A stretch of DNA of 64,000 bases from Limoniibacter endophyticus (GCF_014652835.1 NZ_BMZO01000004.1:262559-326558); one strand, 5' to 3'. Shown: positions 34,543 through 43,688, numbered from the stretch's first letter. Program-made: numbers and translations. The notes: generated by a model not told the origin, from the sequence alone.

Positions 34543-34926
34543 ATCGCATTGAAACCGCTCCTGCTATCGGGTCGAAAGTCGTTCCGTCCCTGGATGCGAT
34601 GGCATGGAGCTTTCAGGCGCAGAGCGCGGGGAGGATACAACCAAGCTTCCCGCGCACCTTCCCTGTTCGGAAAATACCTCGTCGCCGTCTTTATTTTCCC
34701 ATGAAGGGAACGCAATGCGCGATCCCCTCGTTTGAGAGGCAATCGTTTCATCCCCTCCTGAAACTTTGGAACCCTGGACCTGCACCCGAAGGCGCCTGGG
34801 GAATAGAGTATGGCATAGTGACATTTACACACGGGTGAAATTGCCATGTATTCGCCTACATTTCTTCATCAGGCGGTCAAGAGTGACCCCTACCATGTGA
34901 GCATGCAAGACATGGAGATTCCAACA
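34543..34926. other. Intergenic region without a supported gene
   Basis: 384 bp. Overlapping frames on both strands (for example 34494-34838) lack ribosome sites and family features. A small RNA cannot be excluded. Confidence 0.4.
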
Positions 34927-35115
34927 ATGATAACGCCGGAACTGACGTTTGACGAAGCACTCCAGGACCCCATGATCCACCAGGTCCTCCGCGCGGATCG
35001 CGTGAGCGTAGCGGAGTTCTCATCAATCATGGCAAGTGCTGCTCTCCGTGTTAATCGCACCCGCTGGGAGCGTTGCACCAAAACCATTCCGGCGCGGTTT
35101 CGCGAAATTGCGTGA
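34927..35115 (+). CDS. Small hypothetical protein (62 aa)
   Basis: The ATG at 34927 (MITPELTFDEALQD) has GGAGA ~10 bp upstream; the frame is open to 34846 but without a better start. The product is acidic at the N-terminus and basic at the C-terminus ('RVNRTRWERC'), with a likely helix 'SVAEFSSIMASAALRV'. No family recognised. A clean terminator 30 bp after the stop supports a real transcript. Confidence 0.55.
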   Translation: MITPELTFDEALQDPMIHQVLRADRVSVAEFSSIMASAALRVNRTRWERCTKTIPARFREIA

Positions 35116-35143
35116 CAGGCCACACAAGCACAACATCCAGGGA

Positions 35144-35172
35144 CCCGGCCGCCGTATCGCGCCGGGTTTTTT
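35144..35172 (+). terminator. Terminator after the 62-aa gene
   Basis: CCCGGC (35144-35149) and GCCGGG (35161-35166) with inner pairing, followed by TTTTTTG. Confidence 0.8.
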
Positions 35173-35382
35173 GTCGCCCGGATTCCTGAGCGCGGGTATA
35201 TGCAGGAGCACTGTCACAGCATCTTGATTGTTTCCCGCCGTTTCATTATGTTCGAGCGATCGATCTTGTAATGAATATGGTTCTTCTGCGGCTTCGGCCA
35301 TGACGACGTTTCCTTTCACTATCGATTTGCCGGCAGGGGGAGACCTTTGCCAACCTTTCTTGCTACGATTAGGAAAATCGTC
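35173..35382. other. Leader region of the cold-shock gene
   Basis: About 210 bp before the csp ATG. Cold-shock genes often have long structured leaders that act as thermosensors; no specific structure was identified. A minus-strand frame from ~35301 with a GGAAACG site is noted but not supported. Confidence 0.4.
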
Positions 35383-35592
35383 ATGATCAATGGTACCGTT
35401 AAGTGGTTCAACTCGACCAAGGGCTTTGGCTTCATTCAGCCTGAAGACGGCGGCCAGGACGTGTTCGTCCACATTTCGGCTGTAGAACGCGCAGGCCTGA
35501 ACGGCCTGAACGATGGTCAGAAAATCTCTTACGAACTGGCTACCGACAAGCGTTCGGGCCGTCAGTCCGCTGACAATCTTCGCGTAGCCTAA
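35383..35592 (+). CDS. cspA: Cold-shock domain protein (CspA family)
   Basis: A 69-aa OB-fold single-stranded nucleic-acid-binding protein. RNP1 'KGFGFIQPE' and RNP2 'VFVHIS' are intact, after the canonical 'GTVKWFNSTKGFGF'. It acts as an RNA chaperone in the cytoplasm. The ORF is open 12 codons upstream (35347), but ATG 35383 gives the family N-terminus and has AGGA upstream. Several paralogues usually exist per genome, so cold inducibility is not assured. Confidence 0.93.
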   Translation: MINGTVKWFNSTKGFGFIQPEDGGQDVFVHISAVERAGLNGLNDGQKISYELATDKRSGRQSADNLRVA

Positions 35593-35612
35593 CACTCGCG
35601 AAAATGCCAATG

Positions 35613-35643
35613 AATGGCCGGCTTAGCCGGCCATTTTTATTTA
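35613..35643 (+). terminator. Terminator of the cold-shock gene
   Basis: AATGGCCGGC (35613-35622) and GCCGGCCATT (35626-35635) followed by TTTATTT. Confidence 0.9.
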
Positions 35644-35686
35644 AATTCAAAGAGATAGGCATAAACCGAGATTTCCCCCTCTCTCC

Positions 35687-35711
35687 GGAACCTCTATCCT
35701 GCCCGAGCATT
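35687..35711 (+). promoter_or_regulatory. Possible EcfG-type promoter of the DUF982 gene
   Basis: GGAAC at 35687-35691 and, after 16 bp, CATT (35708-35711) in place of CGTT. The -10 part deviates by one base from the consensus. It lies ~50 bp upstream of the DUF982 ATG. Confidence 0.4.
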
Positions 35712-35761
35712 TACAGGTGTCCTCCAACTCCTGATTAGATGGGACAGAAAAAGATGAGGTT

Positions 35762-36043
35762 ATGGCGATGAGCGATAAACCCTTTCCCCAGCCGGTTTCG
35801 GTTCGAGTAGGAACCTTGGTCAATCGCATTTCCTCTACGTGGGAGGCACTCGAGCTATTGACTAGTCAGTGGCCCTGCCCGAAATGCGCCCGTTACCGCA
35901 AGGCAGTTGCAGCCTGCCATGATACGCTCGACGGGTGGGCATCGATCGACAAGGCACATTGTGCGTTTGTTGAGGCAGCCGAGAGTGCCGGCCTTCTGAC
36001 GGAGACACCTCCGATTAAGGGAAAGACGCCGCTGGCGATCTAG
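35762..36043 (+). CDS. DUF982 family small protein
   Basis: A 93-aa protein of the rhizobial DUF982 family, whose function is unknown. Recognised by the pattern 'PQPVSVRVGTLVNRISSTWEA' (shown in part), then 'ELLTSQWP', 'YRKAVAACHDTLDG' and 'AFVEAAESAG'. An unusual 'CPKC' pair sits in the middle. Starts at 35762 or 35768 (ATG AGC) are equally possible; GAGG lies near 35755. Many DUF982 paralogues occur in Rhizobiales, several reported as stress- or symbiosis-induced to my knowledge. A near-consensus EcfG promoter lies upstream. Confidence 0.8.
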   Translation: MAMSDKPFPQPVSVRVGTLVNRISSTWEALELLTSQWPCPKCARYRKAVAACHDTLDGWASIDKAHCAFVEAAESAGLLTETPPIKGKTPLAI

Positions 36044-36301
36044 CCTCAAAACGCTTTCAACGCCTGATTGATTTGATATTATATTGTGTCCCATCTCGCA
36101 CCCTGCATGGGACATTTTTCTTTTCAGAAGATTTACTTCTTTCATCACGCCGACATTCATCCTCTCTATGAATAGGATCTTCAGCGGCACCCTCGAACTC
36201 GTTTCATTACCCTCCCCTAAAGTAGAGTTTTTATATAATTACAATTTTCACGATAAATCACATTCCATAAAGTTGACTTCCTTATTTTAGCCTGCAATAT
36301 T

Positions 36302-36320
36302 TGACGCTGTTCAAGCGTCA
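36302..36320. promoter_or_regulatory. Dyad overlapping the ribosome site region of luxR
   Basis: TGACGCT (36302-36308) and AGCGTCA (36314-36320) form a 19-bp near-palindrome immediately before CAGGA (36319-36323) and the luxR ATG at 36332. Size and symmetry suit a lux-type box; it could also be an RNA hairpin that masks the ribosome site. Confidence 0.45.
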
Positions 36321-36331
36321 GGACGTTAAGT

Positions 36332-37090
36332 ATGCCCGTCCAAAATTTTGCAAATGATGTTCTTGCATTCGTTACGGCAAGCTCATCCGTTTCGACGGAA
36401 AGAGAACTGAACGAGAAGTTTACCTCGCTACTGCATAAAAACTCCTTTAACTCGTTCATTGTCAGCGACTTGAAGAGATCCGGTGCAGAGATTTCCACCC
36501 AAGTCATCCTGAATCAGTGGCCGGAAAGATGGACTGAACGCTATATCGATCAGAACTACTTCCAAGTTGACCCGGTTAGTCAGAATGCACTGGTATCCGA
36601 AGTCCCCTTCACATGGAATTCAGTAAAGAATACGCATTTCGGCAATAAAGCGGAGCGAATAAAGCGAACGGCTTTGCAAAAGGAGTCCGAGGCTCTGGGC
36701 ATGGCGGACGGCATAACTATCCCTTTGCGGGATACCAAATGGGGCAAACGCGTCGTCTCGTTAGCAACCGAAGCTCCGTTGATCAACGAAACCAACACTG
36801 TTGCGATGGCATATCTGGCAGCTAGCTACTTCAACCTGGCATTGTCTCGCCTTCAACAAACCGCAGCCAGAACCGCGGCGGATCAAGCCAACAGGCAGAT
36901 TTCGGGTCGCGAAATGGAAATTTTGACCTGGATAGCGCTCGGCAAAACTTCCTGGGAAACATCCGTGATCCTGGGCATCTCGGAGCGGACAGTCCATGTC
37001 CATCTTTCCACCATACGTGGAAAATTGAACGTTTCGACTACAACCCAAGCTGTAGCAATCGCGCTCCTGAACGGCTATATCAACCTCTAG
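36332..37090 (+). CDS. luxR: LuxR family quorum-sensing regulator
   Basis: A 252-aa transcription factor. The N-terminal autoinducer-binding domain keeps the conserved residues of TraR shifted by ten: W67, Y71 ('WTERYIDQNY'), D80, P81, W95 and G123. The C-terminal GerE helix-turn-helix covers about 190-250 ('SGREMEILTWIALGKTSWE' and 'ISERTVHVHLSTIRGKL'). It should bind an acyl-homoserine lactone made by the adjacent synthase, 156 bp downstream in the same orientation. A 19-bp dyad just before its start suggests autoregulation. The upstream 290 bp are AT-rich. Confidence 0.92.
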   Translation: MPVQNFANDVLAFVTASSSVSTERELNEKFTSLLHKNSFNSFIVSDLKRSGAEISTQVILNQWPERWTERYIDQNYFQVDPVSQNALVSEVPFTWNSVKNTHFGNKAERIKRTALQKESEALGMADGITIPLRDTKWGKRVVSLATEAPLINETNTVAMAYLAASYFNLALSRLQQTAARTAADQANRQISGREMEILTWIALGKTSWETSVILGISERTVHVHLSTIRGKLNVSTTTQAVAIALLNGYINL

Positions 37091-37246
37091 ACATAACGGA
37101 ACAGACGCGCCGGACCGAGAAGCCGCGGTATATTCGCGCGAGAATCAATTCAACGTACTGTTCTTAAAAATCAATATCTAAATCTACGTATTAATAAAAA
37201 CTTCCTAAAAATTAATATGCGCCCTGAAGCTTTCAGGGGAGCAGCA

Positions 37247-37954
37247 ATGGAAACGCACGTCATAAACAGTGCAAATCAAAGCGAATACATAGAAATTCTG
37301 GAAAAATTATTTTCAATACGGCACGATATATATGTTGGGGAGAAAAATTGGCGCGAAGAACGAGCCGATGGCCTTGAAATTGATCAGTACGACACGGATC
37401 ATGCAACATATCTTGTCAGCATGAATGGTGACGAGATTATCGCGGGCTCCCGCCTTATCCCTTTCACACAGCCAACCATGCTAGGCGAGCACTTCTCCGA
37501 GTTTTGCGGCAGGATACCGGTACCGACCGAAGCTTGCATTGCCGAGTGGACGCGGGGTTTCGTCGCCCCCAAATATCGCGAGAAGGGCGTTGGGGCGATC
37601 AAGAGCCGATTTTGCGCCGATGTGATGGAATATTGCATAAGGGAAAACATCACCTTCATCGGTGGGATACAGGAGATCTATTGGCGCCGCATGTGGAACG
37701 AGCTGAGATGGCAGGTCATCGTGCATGGCAAGATCGACCGCGTCTCGGGAAGGCGCTGCTTTGCAGCGTTCAATAGAGTAAGCCGTAATGCGCGGGACAA
37801 AGCGCTTCGATATGCGCGCAAAGCGGCAAAACATCCGGAAAGTCTTCTGGCCCTGGAGGAAGCGAAATCCACGGGGCTGGTTCATATAGGCCCTTATAGG
37901 CCCTTTATTCCCGCAACGCCCGCAATGCCAGCCGTCGCTGTTCAGGCAGCATGA
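37247..37954 (+). CDS. luxI: Acyl-homoserine-lactone synthase (LuxI family)
   Basis: 235 aa from ATG 37247 with GGGGAG upstream (the frame opens at 37217). The enzyme joins SAM and an acyl-ACP to make the AHL signal. The invariant LuxI residues are in place: R25, W35, D46, D49, R69, F83, E100 and R103 ('FSIRHDIYVGEKNW', 'AGSRLIP', 'IAEWTRGF'). The C-terminal ~50 residues extend beyond short LuxI proteins. Acyl-chain length cannot be predicted; the Thr/Ser position 143 favouring 3-oxo chains was not resolved. Paired with the LuxR gene just upstream. Such a pair argues against classical Brucella, which lacks a recognised luxI. Confidence 0.92.
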   Translation: METHVINSANQSEYIEILEKLFSIRHDIYVGEKNWREERADGLEIDQYDTDHATYLVSMNGDEIIAGSRLIPFTQPTMLGEHFSEFCGRIPVPTEACIAEWTRGFVAPKYREKGVGAIKSRFCADVMEYCIRENITFIGGIQEIYWRRMWNELRWQVIVHGKIDRVSGRRCFAAFNRVSRNARDKALRYARKAAKHPESLLALEEAKSTGLVHIGPYRPFIPATPAMPAVAVQAA

Positions 37955-37959
37955 CCCTT

Positions 37960-37994
37960 GGGCAGGGGAAGAGCATATGCATCCTCCCCTGCCC
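37960..37994. terminator. Hairpin between luxI and the opp operon
   Basis: GGGCAGGGGA (37960-37969) and TCCCCTGCCC (37985-37994), a perfect 10-bp stem between convergent transcripts. It lacks a U-tract on either side, so it may be a factor-assisted stop. Confidence 0.6.
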
Positions 37995-38009
37995 GCTCAG
38001 CCAGCATCC

Positions 38010-39641
38010 TCAGACAGTTTGGCTTTTTTCGCCAAAGCGGGTCGGATCGATGGCGGCAGCCATGAGCGTCCTGGTATATTCCATCTGAGGATCATCGAAG
38101 ATCGCCTCTGTACCTCCTTCCTCAATGATCCGGCCGTTCTTCATCACGATAATATAGTCGGCCATGGCGCGTACGACGGCGAGATCGTGGCTGATAAACA
38201 GGTAAGACAAGCCGTGCTCACGCTGGAGGTCGCGCAGAAGATCGACGATTTGTTTCTGCACCGTGCGATCGAGAGCCGAAGTAGGTTCGTCCAGCACCAC
38301 GACTTCGGGCTTCAGAATAATTGCCCGTGCAATCGCGATTCGCTGGCGCTGGCCGCCCGAGAACTCATGCGGGTAGCGATTGCGCATAATGGGATCAAGG
38401 CCAACTTCCTCTAGCGCCGCGATGGCGCGCTGGTCCCGCTGCTTCCGACTGATTCCCGGTTCATGCACGAGGAGCCCCTCAGTGATGATCTGGCCGACCG
38501 TCATGCGCGGCGAGAGCGACCCGAAGGGATCCTGAAAGACAAGTTGAAGCTGCCTGCGGTAGCGTTGCATCGCCTTGGCATCGATGTGCGAGATGGCGTT
38601 GTTCTGAAAACGTATGTCGCCCGTGCTTGGCTGAAGCCGCAAGAGAGCGCGACCGAGCGTCGACTTGCCGGAACCGGACTCGCCCACGATGCCGATGGTC
38701 TGCCCCTTTCGCAGCGCAACACTTATGCCATCGACGGCCTTGAGATAAACCTGCTTACCAAAGAGAACGGATCCTCCAATATTGAAGGTCACGCCAACAT
38801 CGCGCCCCTCCAGCAAAATCGGCGCATTATCGGCAACCGGGTCTTTCCGGCCCTCGGGTTCGGCGGACAGGAGCATTCTGGTATAATCATGGGAAGGCGC
38901 GCTGAAGAGGGCTTCCGTCTCGCCCTGCTCCACCACCTCGCCACGCCGCATCACATAAACGCGATCCGCAAGCCGTCGCACGATGCCAAGATCATGGGTG
39001 ATGAAGACGATGGCCATACCTAGTTTCTTTTGCAATTCTGCCAGCAGTTCCAGAATCTGTGCCTGAATTGTTACGTCGAGCGCGGTTGTTGGTTCGTCGG
39101 CGATCAATATGTCCGGATCATTGGCGAGTGCCATGCCGATCATGACGCGCTGACGCTGGCCGCCCGAAAGCTCATGCGGATAGCTGTCGATACGACGTTC
39201 CGGCTCGGGGATGCCGACAAGGCGCAGAAGTTCCAGCACACGCTCGCGTGCAGCCTGCTTTGACAAGCCCTTGTGATGGATCAGCGGCTCCGCCATTTGC
39301 CGTCCGATCTTGTAGAGTGGATCGAGAGACGTCATCGGCTCCTGAAAGATCATGGTGATATCATTGCCACGAATCCGGTTCAGGTCCCTTTCGCGCAGGC
39401 CTACAATATTCCTGCCTCGATAAAGAGCCTGGCCACGTGTGCGCCCATTGGAGGCGAGCAATCCCATGATGGCCATCATTGTCTGGCTTTTGCCGGAGCC
39501 GGATTCACCGACGATCGCAACGGTTTCGCCCGCTTTCACGTCAAGCTCCACCCCTTTGACCGCGTGCACGGCGCCGTCATTGGTCTGAAACTCGACATGC
39601 AGGTCCCGGACGGACAGGACGGTCTGCGTTTGATTTTCCAT
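38010..39641 (-). CDS. oppDF: Oligopeptide ABC transporter, fused dual ATPase (OppDF)
   Basis: 543 aa from ATG 39641. Two ABC ATPase domains in tandem: the first with 'GESGSGKSQ', 'ELSGGQRQRVMIGMAL' and 'ILIADEPTTALD'; the second with 'GESGSGKST', 'EFSGGQRQRIAIARAI' and 'VVVLDEPTSALD'. In many alphaproteobacteria OppD and OppF are fused like this (YejF type). It powers uptake of peptides through OppB/OppC. Last gene of the minus-strand operon oppA-B-C-DF, starting 2 bp after the oppC stop. 'RILDE' loops and D-loops are intact in both halves. Confidence 0.9.
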   Translation of the reverse strand: MENQTQTVLSVRDLHVEFQTNDGAVHAVKGVELDVKAGETVAIVGESGSGKSQTMMAIMGLLASNGRTRGQALYRGRNIVGLRERDLNRIRGNDITMIFQEPMTSLDPLYKIGRQMAEPLIHHKGLSKQAARERVLELLRLVGIPEPERRIDSYPHELSGGQRQRVMIGMALANDPDILIADEPTTALDVTIQAQILELLAELQKKLGMAIVFITHDLGIVRRLADRVYVMRRGEVVEQGETEALFSAPSHDYTRMLLSAEPEGRKDPVADNAPILLEGRDVGVTFNIGGSVLFGKQVYLKAVDGISVALRKGQTIGIVGESGSGKSTLGRALLRLQPSTGDIRFQNNAISHIDAKAMQRYRRQLQLVFQDPFGSLSPRMTVGQIITEGLLVHEPGISRKQRDQRAIAALEEVGLDPIMRNRYPHEFSGGQRQRIAIARAIILKPEVVVLDEPTSALDRTVQKQIVDLLRDLQREHGLSYLFISHDLAVVRAMADYIIVMKNGRIIEEGGTEAIFDDPQMEYTRTLMAAAIDPTRFGEKSQTV

Positions 39642-39642
39642 G

Positions 39643-40782
39643 TCAGCGATCCTTCGGGTCGAGTGCATCGCGCAAACCGTCGCCCAGGAAGTTCAGGGCA
39701 AACAAGATAGCGGTGAGCGTGAGCGCCGGATAGACGAGCAGCCAGGTCGCGCCGCGCATGTTGGCTGCCCCCTCGGAAATAAGCAGGCCAAGACTGGTAA
39801 GCGGTTCCTGCACACCCAGCCCAAGGAAAGAGAGCAGGCTTTCCAGCAGGATCGCCTTCGGGATCAGCAAAGTCGAGAAGACCACGACCGGCCCGAGCGT
39901 GTTCGGAATAACGTGGCGTCGGAGGATGCCGCTTGATGAGACGCCGAGCGCTTGTGCCGCCTGCACATATTCCTGCCGTTTGATGGTCAGTGTCTGGCCC
40001 CGCACGATTCTGGCCATGTCGAGCCATTCCGTCGCACCGATGGCGATAAAGATCAGAATGAAACTTCGCCCGAAGAACACGACCAGCAATATGACGAAAA
40101 AGATGAACGGTAGCGAATAAAGCACGTCCACAACGCGCATCATCACGTCATCCACCTTGCCGCCAATATAACCGGACGCAGCACCGTAAGTAACGCCCAG
40201 CAGAAGCGACATGACCGAGGCGAGCAAACCAATGGCCATTGAAATGCGAATGCCAACCATGATGCGGGCCGCGAGATCGCGCCCATTCGCATCCGTGCCA
40301 AAGATAAAGCGAACGCGGTTGACGTCGGCCGCTATTGTTCCGGTGCGACCGTCAGCGGTCAGATCCTCGATGCGGGCATTCGTGAACAGGTCGGATCGTT
40401 CGAGATAACGCGTTATGCGCGGATCGATTTCATCCGCGCTCGAAATCGGCGCGCTGATCGATGACGAGCCAACTTCGATTTCACCCACTTCCAGCCCGCG
40501 CACGCGGTCCAGCGCGGATGCGAAGGCTGGCTGGATATCGTCGGCCTTCGGATAGGCCTCTATCGACGCTGGCATACGTACATATTGCGGATAGATGCGA
40601 TCGTAAGGGTGCGGCCAGAGCATCGGGCCGAAAATAGCGATCAGCGCCATGAAGCCAAGCACGATCATGCTGGTAACGGCGGCCTTGTTGCGTCGCAAGC
40701 GGATCCAGGCGTCCTGCCAGAGCGAGCGGCCCGAAACGGTTTCGCCAGTGGCGGCAATTTCGACTGCGGGGGTAATCGTCAT
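39643..40782 (-). CDS. oppC: Oligopeptide ABC transporter permease OppC/YejE-like
   Basis: 379 aa from ATG 40782, with the ORF frame open to 40833. An N-terminal membrane helix ('AAVTSMIVLGFMALIAIFG') is followed by a ~110-residue periplasmic insertion typical of YejE-like OppC proteins, then the permease core with the EAA loop ('YVQAAQALGVSSSGILRRHV', shown in part, 'IPNTLGPV'). It forms the channel together with OppB. It lies 10 bp downstream of oppB. Confidence 0.9.
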   Translation of the reverse strand: MTITPAVEIAATGETVSGRSLWQDAWIRLRRNKAAVTSMIVLGFMALIAIFGPMLWPHPYDRIYPQYVRMPASIEAYPKADDIQPAFASALDRVRGLEVGEIEVGSSSISAPISSADEIDPRITRYLERSDLFTNARIEDLTADGRTGTIAADVNRVRFIFGTDANGRDLAARIMVGIRISMAIGLLASVMSLLLGVTYGAASGYIGGKVDDVMMRVVDVLYSLPFIFFVILLVVFFGRSFILIFIAIGATEWLDMARIVRGQTLTIKRQEYVQAAQALGVSSSGILRRHVIPNTLGPVVVFSTLLIPKAILLESLLSFLGLGVQEPLTSLGLLISEGAANMRGATWLLVYPALTLTAILFALNFLGDGLRDALDPKDR

Positions 40783-40792
40783 TTCATGCTCC

Positions 40793-41716
40793 TCAGTCGT
40801 AACGGACGCGCGGGTCGAGCCAGGCATAAACAAGGTCGACGATCAGATTGAACACCACGACGAAGCAGGCGATCACCACGACCGTTCCCATGACGAGGGT
40901 GTAGTCACGACCAAGCGCGCCTTGAACGAAATAGCGCCCGATACCCGGGATGCCAAAAATGGTTTCGACCACCACCGACCCGGTGAGCAGGCTTGCCGCT
41001 GTCGGTCCGAGATAGGAAACGACCGGCAGCATCGCAGCGCGCAAAGTATGCACAATCAGCACGACGCGGTTCGGAAGACCATAGGCTCGCGCCGTGCGCA
41101 CATGATTTGAACGAAGCGCCTCGATGGTTGCGCCCCGGGTGAGGCGCGCGATGATAGCGATCTGCGGCAGTGCAAGCGTCGCGACCGGCAAGATGAGATG
41201 ACGGATTGAACCGCTTTGCCAGCCACCAGCGGGCAGCCATCCCATCATGACGCCGAAGAGCAGACTGAGAATCGGCGCAACGATGAAGGGCGGAATGGTA
41301 ATGCCGAAGGTTGCAACGCCCACGACCATATAATCGACCCAAGAATTCTGCCGCAGTGCTGCCAACGCACCGAAAAAGGTGCCAAGTACCAGCGCTATCA
41401 GGATCGACAGACCGCCGATCATGATCGAAACAGGCAGACCGACGCGGAAGAGATCAGCAACGGAGAAGTCACGTCGCGTGAAGCTTGGGCCCAGGTCGCC
41501 ATGGGCGAGATTGCTGAGATAAAGCAGATATTGCTGCCAGACCGGCTTGTCGAGATTATAAACGCGCTCAAGATTTTGCATGATCAGCGGATCGAGCGGA
41601 CGCTCCAGATCGAAGGGACCGCCAGGCGCCAGCCGAATCATGAAGAACGAAATCGTCACGATGACGAACAGGGTCGGGATGGCTCCCGCCAACCGACGCA
41701 ACACATAGAAAAACAC
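40793..41716 (-). CDS. oppB: Oligopeptide ABC transporter permease OppB
   Basis: 307 aa from a GTG at 41716 (start 'MFFYVLRRLAGAIPTLF'), preceded by AGGAG; the longer frame to 41785 is not family-like. Six membrane segments, the N-terminal 'FFMIRLAPGGPFDLERP' and the EAA loop 'HVRTARAYGLPNRVVLIVH' identify it. The length is the classical OppB length (306). Second gene of the opp operon, ~87 bp after oppA, partner of OppC. Confidence 0.9.
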   Translation of the reverse strand: MFFYVLRRLAGAIPTLFVIVTISFFMIRLAPGGPFDLERPLDPLIMQNLERVYNLDKPVWQQYLLYLSNLAHGDLGPSFTRRDFSVADLFRVGLPVSIMIGGLSILIALVLGTFFGALAALRQNSWVDYMVVGVATFGITIPPFIVAPILSLLFGVMMGWLPAGGWQSGSIRHLILPVATLALPQIAIIARLTRGATIEALRSNHVRTARAYGLPNRVVLIVHTLRAAMLPVVSYLGPTAASLLTGSVVVETIFGIPGIGRYFVQGALGRDYTLVMGTVVVIACFVVVFNLIVDLVYAWLDPRVRYD

Positions 41717-41803
41717 CGCGCTACTCCTGGATTCGGTGATGCCCAGCCGTATGGAAGAGCAATCCGGCGGAGCGGCAGGCTCCACCGGAACACGTCTCAG
41801 AGA

Positions 41804-43399
41804 TTATTCAGCGATCGAGATATAGCGCGCGCGGTGCGCGTTCTGGAGATTGTCTTCCCAGCCGGAAACCTTGTTTGAAACCAGCGATCCCGATGCATAG
41901 TAGAGGACCGGGATAGCCGGTTCTTCGTCCAGCAGGATAGTCTCGGCCTGCGCCAGGATCTTGCTGCGCGCAGCGAGATCCGTTTCCTTCGCGGCTTCGG
42001 CCATCAGCTTGTCATATTCGGCGTTCGACCACCGAGGATAGTTGAAGCCGAGATTATCCGTTTCGAACAGGAACAGGAAGTTCTGCGGATCGGAATAATC
42101 GCCGATCCAGCCAGCGCGGCTGATGTCGAACGCGCCGTCATTCTTCATATAGTTGAAATAGCCCGTGCCTTCCATTTCAACATAAGTGGCGTTGACGCCG
42201 ATGTTCTTGAACATGTCGCCCACGGCGGTCATCGTGTTCTTGTGATTTTCAGATGTGTTATAGCGCAGCTCGACAGTGAGCTCGCCTTCCTTGATGCCGG
42301 CTTCCTCAAGCAGTCTCTTTGCTTCATCCTCACGATCCAGAAGATCGTCCTCCTTGAATTCCAGGAAGACAGGATCATTGTAATTGTCGATGCCGGGGGG
42401 AACCATAGAATAGCCGGGCAGCATGGTATCACGCCAGATATCCTTGGCGAGGAAGTCGCGATCGATGACCAGCGACAGCGCCCGACGGACGCGCTTGTCC
42501 TTGAGCGGTGAGCCTTCCTTACCCTTCACCGGCAGATAATATGTGCCCAGATAAGGCGCGATGCGCACTTGATCCCCAAGGTTCTGCTTCATGTAATCCA
42601 TTTGCTCGGCAGCCAGGTCCGAACATGTATGGATTTCCCCGGCTTCGAAGCGCCGCAGGCAGGCAGCCCGATCTTCGAAGGGGATGATGTTGACGGTCTC
42701 GAGCTTTACCTCGTCAGCCGCATGATAATGCGGGTTCTTCTTGAGAACGATCTTGTCGTTTGGAACGAAGGATTCCAGCATGAACGCGCCGTTCGAAACA
42801 AGATTTCCCGGACGAGAGAAGGCCTCACCATGCTCTTCGACCGATTTCTTGTTCACGGGAAGCCCTGTCTGATGCGTTAGCAGACCAAGAAAATACGGCG
42901 TCGGCTCGTTCAGGGTAATTTCCAGCGTGCGCTCGTCAATGGCTTTCACGCCAAGCTCGGCCTTATCGACCTCGCCCTTGTTCAGCTTCTCGGCGTTCTT
43001 GATGATATAGTGCATATTGGCATAAGGCGCAGCCGTTGCCGGATCCTGAATACGCTGGAAGGTAAAGACGAAATCTTCGGCCGTGACCGGCTCTCCGTTC
43101 GACCACTTGCCGTCTTCGCGCAATTTGAAGGTATAGACGAGACCGTCCTCGGAAATTTCCCAGCTTTCGGCTGCACCCGGCACGATCTCGGCCTTCGGGC
43201 CAAAGGCTACGAGACCTTCCTGCAGGTCACGCATAATATGCCCCTCGGCCACCGTCGAGGTCTTCTGATGATCGAGCGTCGTTGGATCGGTGTCGTTGCC
43301 TCGGTTGTAGGTTTGAGCCTGAGCAACGGAAGCAAATACGCCTCCTGCCATCGTCAGGCTCGTCGCGAGCATTGCACCTTTAAGGAATGTCTTTAGCAT
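41804..43399 (-). CDS. oppA: Oligopeptide-binding periplasmic protein OppA
   Basis: 531 aa from ATG 43399; GGGAGAC lies just upstream and inside the longer frame (to 43414). A Sec signal ends 'VAQA-Q' (about 28 aa). The mature protein is an SBP_bac_5 lipid-free binding protein: 'NRGNDTDPTTLDHQKT', 'LVYTFKLREDGKWSNGEPVTAEDFVF' (in parts) and 'INRA'-type 'VRRALSLVIDRDFLAKDI'. It delivers peptides to OppBC. First gene of the operon on the minus strand. The closest analogue is E. coli OppA/MppA, so murein-peptide uptake is possible. Confidence 0.9.
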   Translation of the reverse strand: MLKTFLKGAMLATSLTMAGGVFASVAQAQTYNRGNDTDPTTLDHQKTSTVAEGHIMRDLQEGLVAFGPKAEIVPGAAESWEISEDGLVYTFKLREDGKWSNGEPVTAEDFVFTFQRIQDPATAAPYANMHYIIKNAEKLNKGEVDKAELGVKAIDERTLEITLNEPTPYFLGLLTHQTGLPVNKKSVEEHGEAFSRPGNLVSNGAFMLESFVPNDKIVLKKNPHYHAADEVKLETVNIIPFEDRAACLRRFEAGEIHTCSDLAAEQMDYMKQNLGDQVRIAPYLGTYYLPVKGKEGSPLKDKRVRRALSLVIDRDFLAKDIWRDTMLPGYSMVPPGIDNYNDPVFLEFKEDDLLDREDEAKRLLEEAGIKEGELTVELRYNTSENHKNTMTAVGDMFKNIGVNATYVEMEGTGYFNYMKNDGAFDISRAGWIGDYSDPQNFLFLFETDNLGFNYPRWSNAEYDKLMAEAAKETDLAARSKILAQAETILLDEEPAIPVLYYASGSLVSNKVSGWEDNLQNAHRARYISIAE

Positions 43400-43621
43400 T
43401 TTGCCGTCTCCCATTGGCTTATATTGTGAGGCCGATTATGGGCACAGAATCCGGGATGACAATCGCCTTTCACGTAAACGAAAATGCAGGTCGCGATTTC
43501 CACTATACTGGAGATGTGCGAGCGAAATTTTCGGTCGCCATAAAGCCGCCACCTTTTGTTAAAGTTCTTTTTAAATCGACAAAACAAGGTTTTGCTGTGG
43601 ATGGCGGGGAAACTGATTCAC

Positions 43622-43658
43622 AAAAAAAATCGACGTGGCGATCTTTGCAGCCGCCACG
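43622..43658 (-). terminator. Terminator of pgm
   Basis: On the minus strand CGTGGCG (43658-43652) pairs with CGCCACG (43640-43634) and is followed by TCGATTTTTTTTG, 30 bp after the pgm stop. The rest of 43400-43688 shows no gene and should contain the opp promoter. Confidence 0.85.
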
Positions 43659-43688
43659 CCAGGGTTCTTCATCCGGATAATTTGGTCA

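Noticed and set aside
34494..34847. Overlapping frames on both strands in the 34.5-34.8 kb gap
   Set aside because: No ribosome sites, unlikely composition, and mutually overlapping.
35023..35301. Minus-strand small frame starting near 35301 with a GGAAACG site
   Set aside because: It runs antisense through a clear plus-strand terminator and the 62-aa gene, and no family is recognised. The first ~20 residues could still be a leader; not enough evidence.
37100..37246. Lux box before luxI (CGCG-N7-CGCG near 37125)
   Set aside because: The arms are only 4 bp and GC-simple; not distinguishable from chance.
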